Origin: Pseudescherichia sp031987975
GTDB taxonomy: Bacteria; Pseudomonadota; Gammaproteobacteria; Enterobacterales; Enterobacteriaceae
Length of the DNA: 64,000 bases
Assembly: GCF_031987975.1 (NCBI RefSeq)
Contig: NZ_DALZYX010000006.1
Location: forward strand, 62,001-126,000
Direction: 5' to 3'
Positions 18,355 through 26,455 of the stretch are shown here, piece by piece. The notes under the pieces were generated by a model. The model was not told the origin of the DNA. It did no database searches and saw only the letters and a program-made list of their open reading frames with translations. A program made the translations under genes and the position numbers. Every line of letters begins with the position of its first letter. Within the stretch, counting starts at the first letter, position 1.

Positions 18355-21261
18355 ATGCCTTTTACACTTGGTCAACGCTGGATCAGCGATACAGAAAGCG
18401 AACTCGGACTGGGAACCGTTGTGGCGATGGATGCGCGTACCGTTACGCTGCTCTTCTCCTCAACCGGAGAGAACCGTCTTTACTCCCGCAGTGATTCCCC
18501 CGTTACCCGCGTAATGTTTAATCCAGGCGATACGGTGACCAGCCACGAAGGCTGGCAGCTCACCATTGATGACGTAAAAGAGCAAAACGGTCTGCTGACC
18601 TATACCGGCACGCGTCTGGATACCGGCGAAACCGACGTGGCGCTGCGTGAAGTGCTGCTCGATAGCAAGCTGGTGTTCAGCAAGCCGCAGGACCGCCTGT
18701 TCGCCGGGCAGATCGACCGCATGGATCGCTTCTCCCTGCGCTACCGCGCGCGTAAATACCAGAGCGAGCAGTACCGGATGCCGTGGAGCGGCCTGCGCGG
18801 CCAGCGCACCAGCCTGATCCCGCATCAGCTGCACATTGCCCATGACGTGGGCCGTCGCCACGCGCCACGCGTGCTGCTGGCGGATGAGGTTGGCTTAGGT
18901 AAAACCATCGAAGCGGGGATGATCCTGCACCAGCAGCTGCTGGCCGGCGCGGCAGAGCGCGTGCTGATCGTGGTGCCGGAAACGCTGCAACACCAGTGGC
19001 TGGTGGAGATGCTGCGCCGCTTCAACCTGCGCTTCGCGCTGTTTGACGATGAGCGCTACGCGGAAGCCCAGCACGAGGCTGATAACCCATTTGAGACCGA
19101 ACAGCTGGTGATCTGCTCCCTGGACTTCGTGCGCCGCAGCAAGCAGCGCCTGGAGCACCTGTGCGACGCCGAGTGGGATATGCTGGTGGTCGATGAAGCG
19201 CACCACCTGGTGTGGAGCGAAGAGGCACCGAGCCGCGAATATCTGGCGATTGAACAGCTGGCCGAGCGCGTGCCGGGCGTGCTGCTGCTGACCGCTACGC
19301 CGGAGCAGCTGGGTCTGGAGAGCCACTTCGCCCGTCTGCGCCTGCTGGATCCGAACCGTTTTCATGATTTCGAGCAGTTTGTTGAAGAGCAGCAGAACTA
19401 CCGTCCGGTGGCCGATGCCGTTGCCATGCTGCTGGCGGGCAAGCATCTGAGCGACAGCGAGCTGAACACCCTGAGCGAGCTGATTGGCGAGCAGGATATT
19501 GAACCGCTGCTGCAAACCGCTAACAGCGATCGCGACGGCGCAGAGGCGGCGCGCCAGGAGCTGGTCTCTATGTTGATGGATCGCCACGGCACCAGCCGCG
19601 TCCTGTTCCGTAACACCCGTAACGGCGTGAAGGGCTTCCCGAAACGCGAGCTGCACACCATCAAGCTGCCGCTGCCGACCCAGTACCAGACCGCTATCAA
19701 GGTCTCCGGCATCATGGGCGCACGTAAAAGCGCAGAAGAGCGCGCTCGCGATATGCTCTACCCGGAACAGATCTACCAGGAGTTCGAGGGCGACACCGGC
19801 ACCTGGTGGAACTTCGACCCGCGCGTGGAGTGGCTGATGGGCTACCTGACCAGCCACCGCTCGCAGAAGGTATTGGTGATCTGCGCTAAGGCCACCACCG
19901 CGCTCCAGCTGGAGCAGGTGCTGCGCGAGCGCGAAGGCATCCGTGCTGCCGTGTTCCACGAAGGCATGTCCATTGTTGAACGCGACCGTGCCGCCGCCTG
20001 GTTTGGCGAAGAGGACAGCGGTGCGCAGGTGCTGCTCTGCTCAGAGATTGGCTCCGAAGGGCGTAACTTCCAGTTCGCCAGCAACCTGGTGATGTTCGAT
20101 CTGCCGTTTAACCCGGATCTACTGGAGCAGCGTATTGGCCGTCTGGATCGTATCGGCCAGGCGCATGACATCCAGATCCACGTCCCCTATCTGGAAAAAA
20201 CCGCCCAGTCGGTGCTGGTGCGCTGGTTCCACGAAGGCCTCGACGCCTTTGAGCACACCTGCCCTACCGGCCGCACTATCTACGACCAGGTGCACAGCGA
20301 TCTGATTGGCTACCTCGCCGCGCCGGAAGAGACCGAAGGCTTCGATGAGCTGATCAAAACCTGCCGCGAGCAACACGAGGCGCTGAAAGCCCAGCTGGAG
20401 CAGGGCCGCGATCGCCTGCTGGAGATCCACTCCAACGGCGGTGAAAAAGCCCAGGCGCTGGCAGAGAGCATCGAAGAGCAGGATGACGATACCGGACTGA
20501 TCGCCTTTGCCATGAACCTGTTTGATATCGTGGGCGTTAACCAGGACGATCGCGGTGAGAACATGATTGTGCTGACCCCATCCGATCATATGCTGGTCCC
20601 CGACTTCCCAGGCCTGCCGGAAGATGGTTGCACCATCACCTTTGAGCGCGATCTGGCCCTGTCGCGGGAAGATGCCCAGTTCGTCACCTGGGAGCACCCG
20701 CTGATCCGCAACGGTCTGGATCTGATCCTCTCCGGCGATACCGGCAGCAGCACCATCTCCCTGCTGAAAAACAAGGCGCTGCCGGTGGGCACCCTGCTCC
20801 TTGAGCTGATCTACGTCGTCGAGGCGCAGGCACCGAAGCAGCTTCAGCTCAACCGCTTCCTGCCTGCCACGCCGGTGCGTATGCTGCTGGATAAAAACGG
20901 CAACAACCTTGCCGCCCAGGTGGAGTTTGAGACCTTCAACCGCCAGCTGAGCGCGGTTAACCGCCATACCGGAAGCAAGCTGGTGAACGCGGTGCAGCAG
21001 GACGTGCATGCGATCCTGCAGCTGGGTGAAGCACAGATCGAGAGCGCGGCGAAAGCGCTGATCGAGGCCGCGCGTCAGGAGGCAGACGAACGCCTCTCTG
21101 CGGAGCTGTCGCGTCTTGAAGCGCTGAAGGCGGTGAACCCTAACATCCGTGATGATGAGCTGGCCGCCATTGAGAGCAACCGTCAGCAGGTGCTCGATAG
21201 CCTCGCTCAGGCGGGCTGGCGTCTCGATGCTCTGCGTCTTATTGTGGTCACGCACCAGTAA
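18355..21261 (+). CDS. rapA: RNA polymerase-associated ATPase RapA (HepA)
   Basis: 968 residues, the length of E. coli RapA. Swi2/Snf2-type ATPase that binds RNA polymerase and promotes recycling of stalled complexes. Tudor-like N-terminal domains (about 1-107) are followed by the ATPase with Walker A GLGKT (180-184) and DEAH box (VVDEAHHL, about 280), then the second RecA-like lobe ending in the motif around QRIGRLDRIGQ, then the C-terminal spacer and Rap-specific domains. The 152 bp between polB and rapA show no other gene and presumably hold the promoter. rluA follows 12 bp after its stop. Confidence 0.97.
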   Translation: MPFTLGQRWISDTESELGLGTVVAMDARTVTLLFSSTGENRLYSRSDSPVTRVMFNPGDTVTSHEGWQLTIDDVKEQNGLLTYTGTRLDTGETDVALREVLLDSKLVFSKPQDRLFAGQIDRMDRFSLRYRARKYQSEQYRMPWSGLRGQRTSLIPHQLHIAHDVGRRHAPRVLLADEVGLGKTIEAGMILHQQLLAGAAERVLIVVPETLQHQWLVEMLRRFNLRFALFDDERYAEAQHEADNPFETEQLVICSLDFVRRSKQRLEHLCDAEWDMLVVDEAHHLVWSEEAPSREYLAIEQLAERVPGVLLLTATPEQLGLESHFARLRLLDPNRFHDFEQFVEEQQNYRPVADAVAMLLAGKHLSDSELNTLSELIGEQDIEPLLQTANSDRDGAEAARQELVSMLMDRHGTSRVLFRNTRNGVKGFPKRELHTIKLPLPTQYQTAIKVSGIMGARKSAEERARDMLYPEQIYQEFEGDTGTWWNFDPRVEWLMGYLTSHRSQKVLVICAKATTALQLEQVLREREGIRAAVFHEGMSIVERDRAAAWFGEEDSGAQVLLCSEIGSEGRNFQFASNLVMFDLPFNPDLLEQRIGRLDRIGQAHDIQIHVPYLEKTAQSVLVRWFHEGLDAFEHTCPTGRTIYDQVHSDLIGYLAAPEETEGFDELIKTCREQHEALKAQLEQGRDRLLEIHSNGGEKAQALAESIEEQDDDTGLIAFAMNLFDIVGVNQDDRGENMIVLTPSDHMLVPDFPGLPEDGCTITFERDLALSREDAQFVTWEHPLIRNGLDLILSGDTGSSTISLLKNKALPVGTLLLELIYVVEAQAPKQLQLNRFLPATPVRMLLDKNGNNLAAQVEFETFNRQLSAVNRHTGSKLVNAVQQDVHAILQLGEAQIESAAKALIEAARQEADERLSAELSRLEALKAVNPNIRDDELAAIESNRQQVLDSLAQAGWRLDALRLIVVTHQ

Positions 21262-21273
21262 CAGGAACCCGTT

Positions 21274-21933
21274 ATGTTGATGGAGCCATACAATCCGCCG
21301 CAGTCGCCCTGGCTGGTCATTCTGTACCAGGACGAGCATATTATGGTGGTTAACAAGCCGAGCGGCCTGCTCTCCGTGCCGGGACGGCTGGATGAGCATA
21401 AAGACAGCGTGATGACGCGCATCCAGCGCGACTATCCGCTGGCGGAGTCGGTGCATCGTCTGGATATGGCCACCAGCGGCGTGATTGTAGTGGCCCTGAC
21501 TAAAGCCGCGGAGCGGGAGCTAAAGCGCCAGTTCCGCGAGCGCGAGCCGAAGAAGCAGTACGTGGCCCGCGTGTGGGGACATCCTGAGAAGGCGGAGGGG
21601 CTGATCGATCTGCCGCTGATCTGCGACTGGCCTAACCGCCCGAAGCAGATGGTGTGCCATGAGACCGGTAAGGCGGCGCAGACCGAGTATACGGTACTGG
21701 AGTACGCGGCGGATAACACCGCCCGCGTGCAGCTGAAGCCGATTACCGGGCGCTCGCACCAGCTACGCGTGCATATGCTGGCGTTAGGCCACCCGATCCT
21801 CGGCGACCGCTTCTATGCCACGCCCGAGGCGCTGGCCATGGCGTCACGGCTGCAACTGCACGCCGAAATGTTAACCATTACCCACCCAGAGTATGGCACC
21901 AGCATGACCTTTAAAGCGCCCGCTGATTTCTAG
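21274..21933 (+). CDS. rluA: Dual-specificity rRNA/tRNA pseudouridine synthase RluA
   Basis: 219 residues as in E. coli. It makes pseudouridine 746 in 23S rRNA and pseudouridine 32 in several tRNAs. The catalytic aspartate is D64 in SVHRLDMATSG; the conserved GRSHQLRVHM segment is near residue 160. It begins 12 bp after rapA, so the two are likely cotranscribed. In K-12 the next gene is djlA; here the gene 24 bp downstream is yggN on the other strand, marking a rearrangement point. Confidence 0.96.
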   Translation: MLMEPYNPPQSPWLVILYQDEHIMVVNKPSGLLSVPGRLDEHKDSVMTRIQRDYPLAESVHRLDMATSGVIVVALTKAAERELKRQFREREPKKQYVARVWGHPEKAEGLIDLPLICDWPNRPKQMVCHETGKAAQTEYTVLEYAADNTARVQLKPITGRSHQLRVHMLALGHPILGDRFYATPEALAMASRLQLHAEMLTITHPEYGTSMTFKAPADF

Positions 21934-21957
21934 CAGGCGCGAGCCGGAAGGCGGGCG

Positions 21958-22677
21958 TTACTTCAGCCCGCTCACCAGCGTCTTACGGCTCTCTTCCAGG
22001 GAGACAACGCGGCTGCATACCGCCTTGCCGAACTGCTCGAAGTCCGCTTCCTGATTTTTCCACTCGCTCTGAATCGCGGTTTGCAGGCCACCAAGGCTGC
22101 CCATCACGCTCTGTAACGGATTACCACCGCCCTTCAGCACCGCCTGAGCACCCATCTCGTTGATGCTGTCCTGCAGGATGCCGCCCATCGCCTGGTTCAC
22201 CAGCTGCTGACCATTGGCGCGGACCTCATCAATCGCCTTATAGTGAAAAGCGAGGCCGTCGCTGCGATGCTCCAGAATGCGGTTCATCTGCTCTTTCAGC
22301 TGCGCGTCGAGCTTGGTTAAGCGCCCGCGCATGTTGCTGCTCTGGCCCACTTCCTGAGCGATGATCTTATCCAGCGCCACGCGGCCTTTTTCGACGCGGC
22401 TACGGGCACCCTCGTCGATCCACGGCAGCGCGCTGCGCAGATCGTCCTGATAGTCTTTCGCCTGCTCGCGCTGGGCCGCGCTGAGGCTGTACTGCTTGCC
22501 GTTAAACATGACGTTACCGTCAGGGGTCATCACCAGATTGCCGTTCTCGCCCACCACCTGCACGGTCTGCGGGGTTAAGATCACGTCGTCACGCGGCGTC
22601 ACGCTACATTTGTATTCTGCCTGGGCGGTAAAGGCGGTCACCGTCAGTGCCGCAGCCAGCAGCGCTTTGCGCATCAT
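21958..22677 (-). CDS. yggN: DUF2884 exported protein YggN
   Basis: 239 residues from ATG 22677 (MMRKALLAAALTVTAFTAQA), preceded by AGGAG; the frame is open 55 codons further but that part covers the intergenic gap. A signal peptide is followed by a mostly helical periplasmic protein of the DUF2884 family, of unknown function. In K-12 it precedes yggL-trmB in the same orientation, so it is the first gene of block B. The short gap to rluA is new relative to K-12. Confidence 0.92.
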   Translation of the reverse strand: MMRKALLAAALTVTAFTAQAEYKCSVTPRDDVILTPQTVQVVGENGNLVMTPDGNVMFNGKQYSLSAAQREQAKDYQDDLRSALPWIDEGARSRVEKGRVALDKIIAQEVGQSSNMRGRLTKLDAQLKEQMNRILEHRSDGLAFHYKAIDEVRANGQQLVNQAMGGILQDSINEMGAQAVLKGGGNPLQSVMGSLGGLQTAIQSEWKNQEADFEQFGKAVCSRVVSLEESRKTLVSGLK

Positions 22678-22735
22678 AAAAACTCCTGTCCTGTAGAGAC
22701 AAAATGGGCCGGCAATCGCCAGCCCCGATAGTGAC

Positions 22736-23062
22736 TTAGTCCCACCAGACGTCAAAAAGTTCGCTAATGCGCACATCTTCAAAGTTGCGGCCTTCCAGCC
22801 ACTTACGCACGGTAGCCTGATGCTCTTCGGTGCACTTGCCAATCTCCTGCTTGCAGATCAGCCCTTCCCAGACCAGGTAGCCGCTGCCGTCAAACGCCAG
22901 CTTGTTTGGCTCAATCACCTCATTGATGAAGGCATCAACCGTCTGGTCGATCTGCTCCTCAGAGGTGCCCTCCGGGAAACGCCAGGCGACGGAGAAACCC
23001 AGCTCCTGGAACTCATCGATATGTAACTTCTTACGCAGACGACGGCTACGGTTCGTTGCCAT
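22736..23062 (-). CDS. yggL: YggL family 50S-ribosome-associated protein
   Basis: 108 residues from ATG 23062 (MATNRSRRLRKKLHIDEFQ), the K-12 start. DUF469 family. E. coli YggL has been reported to bind the 50S subunit; its role is not settled. The basic N-terminal segment RSRRLRKK and the C-terminal WWD are conserved. Its ATG overlaps the trmB stop (TAATG), showing translational coupling. Confidence 0.93.
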   Translation of the reverse strand: MATNRSRRLRKKLHIDEFQELGFSVAWRFPEGTSEEQIDQTVDAFINEVIEPNKLAFDGSGYLVWEGLICKQEIGKCTEEHQATVRKWLEGRNFEDVRISELFDVWWD

Positions 23063-23781
23063 TATTTTACCCTCTCGAACATTAAGTCCCATACGCCGTG
23101 GCCAAGACGATGACCACGTTGTTCAAATTTGGTTACCGGGCGCGTCTCCGGGCGCGGTACATAGTCGCCGCTCTCAGAGCGGTTTTTATATCCGTCGATA
23201 GCGGACATCACTTCCAGCATGTGCTCGGCATAGGCTTCCCAGTCAGTGGCCATATGGAATACGCCGCCCAGCTTCAGCTTGCCTTTTACCAGTTCGGCAA
23301 ACGGCGTCTGCACGATACGGCGTTTATTATGGCGCGCTTTATGCCACGGGTCAGGGAAAAAGAGCTGCACCATGTTTAGCGAGTTGTCCGGGATCATCTT
23401 ATGCAGCACTTCCACCGCGTCGTGACACATCACGCGTAGGTTCTCCACGTCCTCTTCATGGGCCGTGGCGAGGCACGCCCCCACGCCCGGAGAGTGAACC
23501 TCAATACCAAGGAAGTTCTGCTCCGGCCTGGCTTTCGCCATCGCCACCAGCGAGGCACCCATACCAAAACCAATCTCCAGGGTCACCGGCGCATCGCGGC
23601 CAAACAGTGCGGTGAAATCCAGCGGCTGCTCGCTAAACTCAACGCCCATCACCGGCCAAAAGTTATCCAGCGCGTGCTGCTGCCCCTTGGTCAGACGGCC
23701 CTGGCGGCGGACGAAGCTGCGAATACGGCGCAGCGGGCGACCGTTTTCATCAAATTCGGGTGAAATGACGTCGTTGTTCAT
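23062..23781 (-). CDS. trmB: tRNA (guanine-N7-)-methyltransferase
   Basis: 239 residues. It makes m7G46 in the variable loop of tRNAs using S-adenosylmethionine. The class I methyltransferase SAM motif LEIGFGMG (about residue 70) and the NMVQLFFPDPWHKARHNKRR region are present. It is divergent from mutY, with a shared promoter region of about 155 bp, as in E. coli. Confidence 0.96.
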   Translation of the reverse strand: MNNDVISPEFDENGRPLRRIRSFVRRQGRLTKGQQHALDNFWPVMGVEFSEQPLDFTALFGRDAPVTLEIGFGMGASLVAMAKARPEQNFLGIEVHSPGVGACLATAHEEDVENLRVMCHDAVEVLHKMIPDNSLNMVQLFFPDPWHKARHNKRRIVQTPFAELVKGKLKLGGVFHMATDWEAYAEHMLEVMSAIDGYKNRSESGDYVPRPETRPVTKFEQRGHRLGHGVWDLMFERVK

Positions 23782-23936
23782 AGGTGTTTAGTCTGCTTGT
23801 GAGAGTGTTCGGGAAACGGGCATTATCCAAAGTTAATAGCCGGATGCAAGCACCGGAAAGTTCCGGTTTACAGCCCGATGCCGCTGTGCTGCAATCTGGC
23901 CCCTTAATCATGCAATTCGGAACTCCTGCTTTGACC

Positions 23937-24989
23937 ATGCACGCGTCTCAGTTTTCAGCCCAGGTGCTGGAGTGGTACGACAAATTCGGGCGCAAAACCC
24001 TGCCCTGGCAAATTGAAAAAACGCCCTACAAAGTATGGCTCTCTGAGGTGATGTTGCAACAAACGCAGGTGGCGACGGTTATCCCCTACTTTGAGCGCTT
24101 TATGGCGCGTTTCCCGACGGTGACCGATCTGGCCCGCGCGCCCATCGACGAGGTGCTGCATCTGTGGACCGGGCTGGGCTACTACGCCCGGGCGCGCAAC
24201 CTGCACAAGGCCGCGCAGCAGGTCGCTGAACAGCACGGCGGCGTTTTCCCCCAGACCTTTGATGAGGTTGCCGCTCTGCCGGGCGTCGGACGCTCCACGG
24301 CGGGGGCGGTGCTCTCCCTTGCGCTCGGCAAACACTTTCCTATTCTTGATGGTAACGTGAAGCGCGTGCTGGCCCGCTGCTACGCCGTTGACGGCTGGCC
24401 GGGCCGCAAAGAGGTGGAGAAGCGCCTGTGGGAGATCAGCGAGAACGTGACGCCTGCCAAAGGCGTGGCGCAGTTCAACCAGGCGATGATGGATCTGGGC
24501 GCAACGGTCTGCACCCGCTCGAAGCCGAAGTGTACGCTCTGCCCGCTGAACAGTGGCTGTATCGCTTATGCCAACGGAAGCTGGGCGCAGTATCCGGGTA
24601 AAAAGCCGAAGCAGACGCTGCCGGAGCGCACCGGTTTTCTGCTGCTGATGCAGCATGGCGAGACGGTCTGGCTTGACCGCCGTCCGCCGAGCGGCCTGTG
24701 GGGTGGCCTCTACTGCTTCCCGCAGTTTAGCGATGAAGCGGCCCTGCGTGACTGGCTGGCGCAACGGCAGATTCAGGCCGATACTCTTACCGAGCTGAAC
24801 GGATTTCGCCATACATTCAGCCATTTCCATCTGGATATTGTGCCGATGTGGCTTCCCGTGTCCTCCTTCACGTCATGCATGGATGAGGGAACAGGTCTCT
24901 GGTATAACTTAGCCCAGCCGCCGTCGGTGGGCCTGGCCGCGCCGGTAGAGCGCCTGTTACAACAATTACGCGCGGGCGCACCCGTTTAG
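23937..24989 (+). CDS. mutY: Adenine DNA glycosylase MutY
   Basis: 350 residues from ATG 23937 (MHASQFSAQVLEWYDKFGRKTLPW), the length of E. coli MutY; the open frame upstream has no homology. It removes A opposite 8-oxoG. The helix-hairpin-helix LPGVGRSTAGA and catalytic region, the [4Fe-4S] cysteines in CTRSKPKCTLCPLNSGC and the C-terminal NUDIX-like domain are visible. mutY-yggX-mltC is the conserved order. Confidence 0.96.
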   Translation: MHASQFSAQVLEWYDKFGRKTLPWQIEKTPYKVWLSEVMLQQTQVATVIPYFERFMARFPTVTDLARAPIDEVLHLWTGLGYYARARNLHKAAQQVAEQHGGVFPQTFDEVAALPGVGRSTAGAVLSLALGKHFPILDGNVKRVLARCYAVDGWPGRKEVEKRLWEISENVTPAKGVAQFNQAMMDLGATVCTRSKPKCTLCPLNSGCIAYANGSWAQYPGKKPKQTLPERTGFLLLMQHGETVWLDRRPPSGLWGGLYCFPQFSDEAALRDWLAQRQIQADTLTELNGFRHTFSHFHLDIVPMWLPVSSFTSCMDEGTGLWYNLAQPPSVGLAAPVERLLQQLRAGAPV

Positions 24990-25014
24990 CGCCGCGACAT
25001 CACGAGGAACGACC

Positions 25015-25284
25015 ATGAGCAGAACCATTTTTTGTACCTTCCTGGGCCGCGAAGCGGAAGGCCAGGATTTCCAGCTCTATCCGGGCGATCTGGGCAAGCG
25101 GATCTACAACGAGATCTCCAAAGAAGCCTGGTCCCAGTGGCAGCAGAAGCAGACCATGCTCATCAATGAGAAGAAGCTCAATATGATGAACGTGGAGCAC
25201 CGCAAGCTGCTGGAAGAGGAGATGGTCAACTTCCTGTTTGAAGGGAAGGATGTTCACATCGAAGGCTATAAGCCACAAGATTAA
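25015..25284 (+). CDS. yggX: Fe(2+)-trafficking protein YggX
   Basis: 89 residues, nearly identical to E. coli YggX (SRTIFCTFLGREAEGQDFQLYPG). It protects Fe-S clusters from oxidation, and Cys7 is conserved. It sits 25 bp after mutY, whose product has an Fe-S cluster. AGGAA precedes ATG 25015. A terminator overlaps its last codons. Confidence 0.95.
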   Translation: MSRTIFCTFLGREAEGQDFQLYPGDLGKRIYNEISKEAWSQWQQKQTMLINEKKLNMMNVEHRKLLEEEMVNFLFEGKDVHIEGYKPQD

Positions 25285-25304
25285 GGGCCTCGGCCCTTTT
25301 TTTG
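25283..25304 (+). terminator. Terminator after yggX
   Basis: AAGGGCC-TC-GGCCCTT followed by a T run at the yggX stop codon. The next gene, mltC, starts 37 bp later. Confidence 0.85.
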
Positions 25305-25340
25305 GAAAGAATAACGACCTAACACAACATACATCCGGGA

Positions 25341-26432
25341 ATGATGAAAAAATATTTAGCGCTAGCACTTATTGCGCCGTTGCTTATCTCGTGTTCCAGC
25401 TCCAATAAAAAGGGCGATAGCTATAACGAAGCCTGGGTAAAGGACACCAACGGTTTTGATATCCTGATGGGTCAGTTTGCCCATAACATCGAAAACATCT
25501 GGGGATTTAACGAAGTCCTGATTGCCGGGCCGAAGGACTACGTTAAGTATACCGACCAGTACCAGACCCGTAGCCACATCAACTTTGATGCCGGTACTAT
25601 CACCATCGAGACCATTGCCGGTACCGAGCCAGCGGCACACCTGCGCCAGGCAATTATCAAAACCCTGCTGATGGGCGACGATCCCGGCTCTATCGATCTC
25701 TACTCCGACGTGGATGATATCCAGATCTCTAAGCAACCGTTCCTCTATGGTCAGGTGGTGGATAACAACGGCGAGGCGATCCGCTGGCAGTGGCGCGCCG
25801 AGAAATATGCCGACTATCTGCTGCAAAACCAGATGAAGAGCCGCACCAACGGCCTGAAGATCATCTACAGCGTGACCATCAACCTGGTGGCGAACCACCT
25901 CGATAAGCGTGCGCATAAGTACGTGGGCATGGTGCGCCAGTCGGCGCGTAAGTATGGCGTGGACGAATCGCTAATCCTGGCGATTATGCAGACCGAATCC
26001 TCGTTTAACCCCTACGCGGTCAGCCGCTCTGATGCGCTGGGCCTGATGCAGGTGGTGCAGCACAGTGCCGGTAAGGATGTATTCCGGGCGCAGGGACGTT
26101 CCGGGATGCCGGATCGCGGCTTCCTGTTCGATCCCGCCAGCAATATCGATACCGGCACCGCCTATCTGGCGATGCTGAACAATATCTACCTCTCCGGCAT
26201 CAGTAACCCAACCTCACGCCGCTATGCGGTGATCACCGCCTATAACGGTGGTGCGGGCAGCGTGCTGCGGGTCTTCTCTAACGATAAAGTGCAGGCGGCG
26301 AACATCATTAACAGCATGTCACCGGGCGATGTCTATGAGACGCTCACCACCCGCCACCCGTCGGCAGAGTCACGCCGCTACCTCTACAAGGTCAATACGG
26401 CGCAGAAGGGGTATCGCGGGGGGAGGATTTAA
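25341..26432 (+). CDS. mltC: Membrane-bound lytic murein transglycosylase C
   Basis: 363 residues. A lipoprotein signal peptide with lipobox LLISC precedes the mature Cys; the protein is anchored to the outer membrane and cleaves peptidoglycan. The C-terminal SLT domain has the catalytic Glu in MQTESSFNPYAVSRSDALGLMQV and the motif ITAYNGGAG. Starts are possible at ATG 25341 or 25344; K-12 uses the second. In K-12 nupG follows; here the speC 3' end lies 21 bp away. Confidence 0.95.
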   Translation: MMKKYLALALIAPLLISCSSSNKKGDSYNEAWVKDTNGFDILMGQFAHNIENIWGFNEVLIAGPKDYVKYTDQYQTRSHINFDAGTITIETIAGTEPAAHLRQAIIKTLLMGDDPGSIDLYSDVDDIQISKQPFLYGQVVDNNGEAIRWQWRAEKYADYLLQNQMKSRTNGLKIIYSVTINLVANHLDKRAHKYVGMVRQSARKYGVDESLILAIMQTESSFNPYAVSRSDALGLMQVVQHSAGKDVFRAQGRSGMPDRGFLFDPASNIDTGTAYLAMLNNIYLSGISNPTSRRYAVITAYNGGAGSVLRVFSNDKVQAANIINSMSPGDVYETLTTRHPSAESRRYLYKVNTAQKGYRGGRI

Positions 26433-26433
26433 A

Positions 26434-26455
26434 CGAAACCGGGCCATGCCCGGTT
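26434..26455. terminator. Hairpin between convergent mltC and speC
   Basis: AACCGGGC-CATG-CCCGGTT inverted repeat in the 21-bp gap between the two convergent stops. It has no long T run on either side, so it may act only as a weak or bidirectional terminator. Confidence 0.55.
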
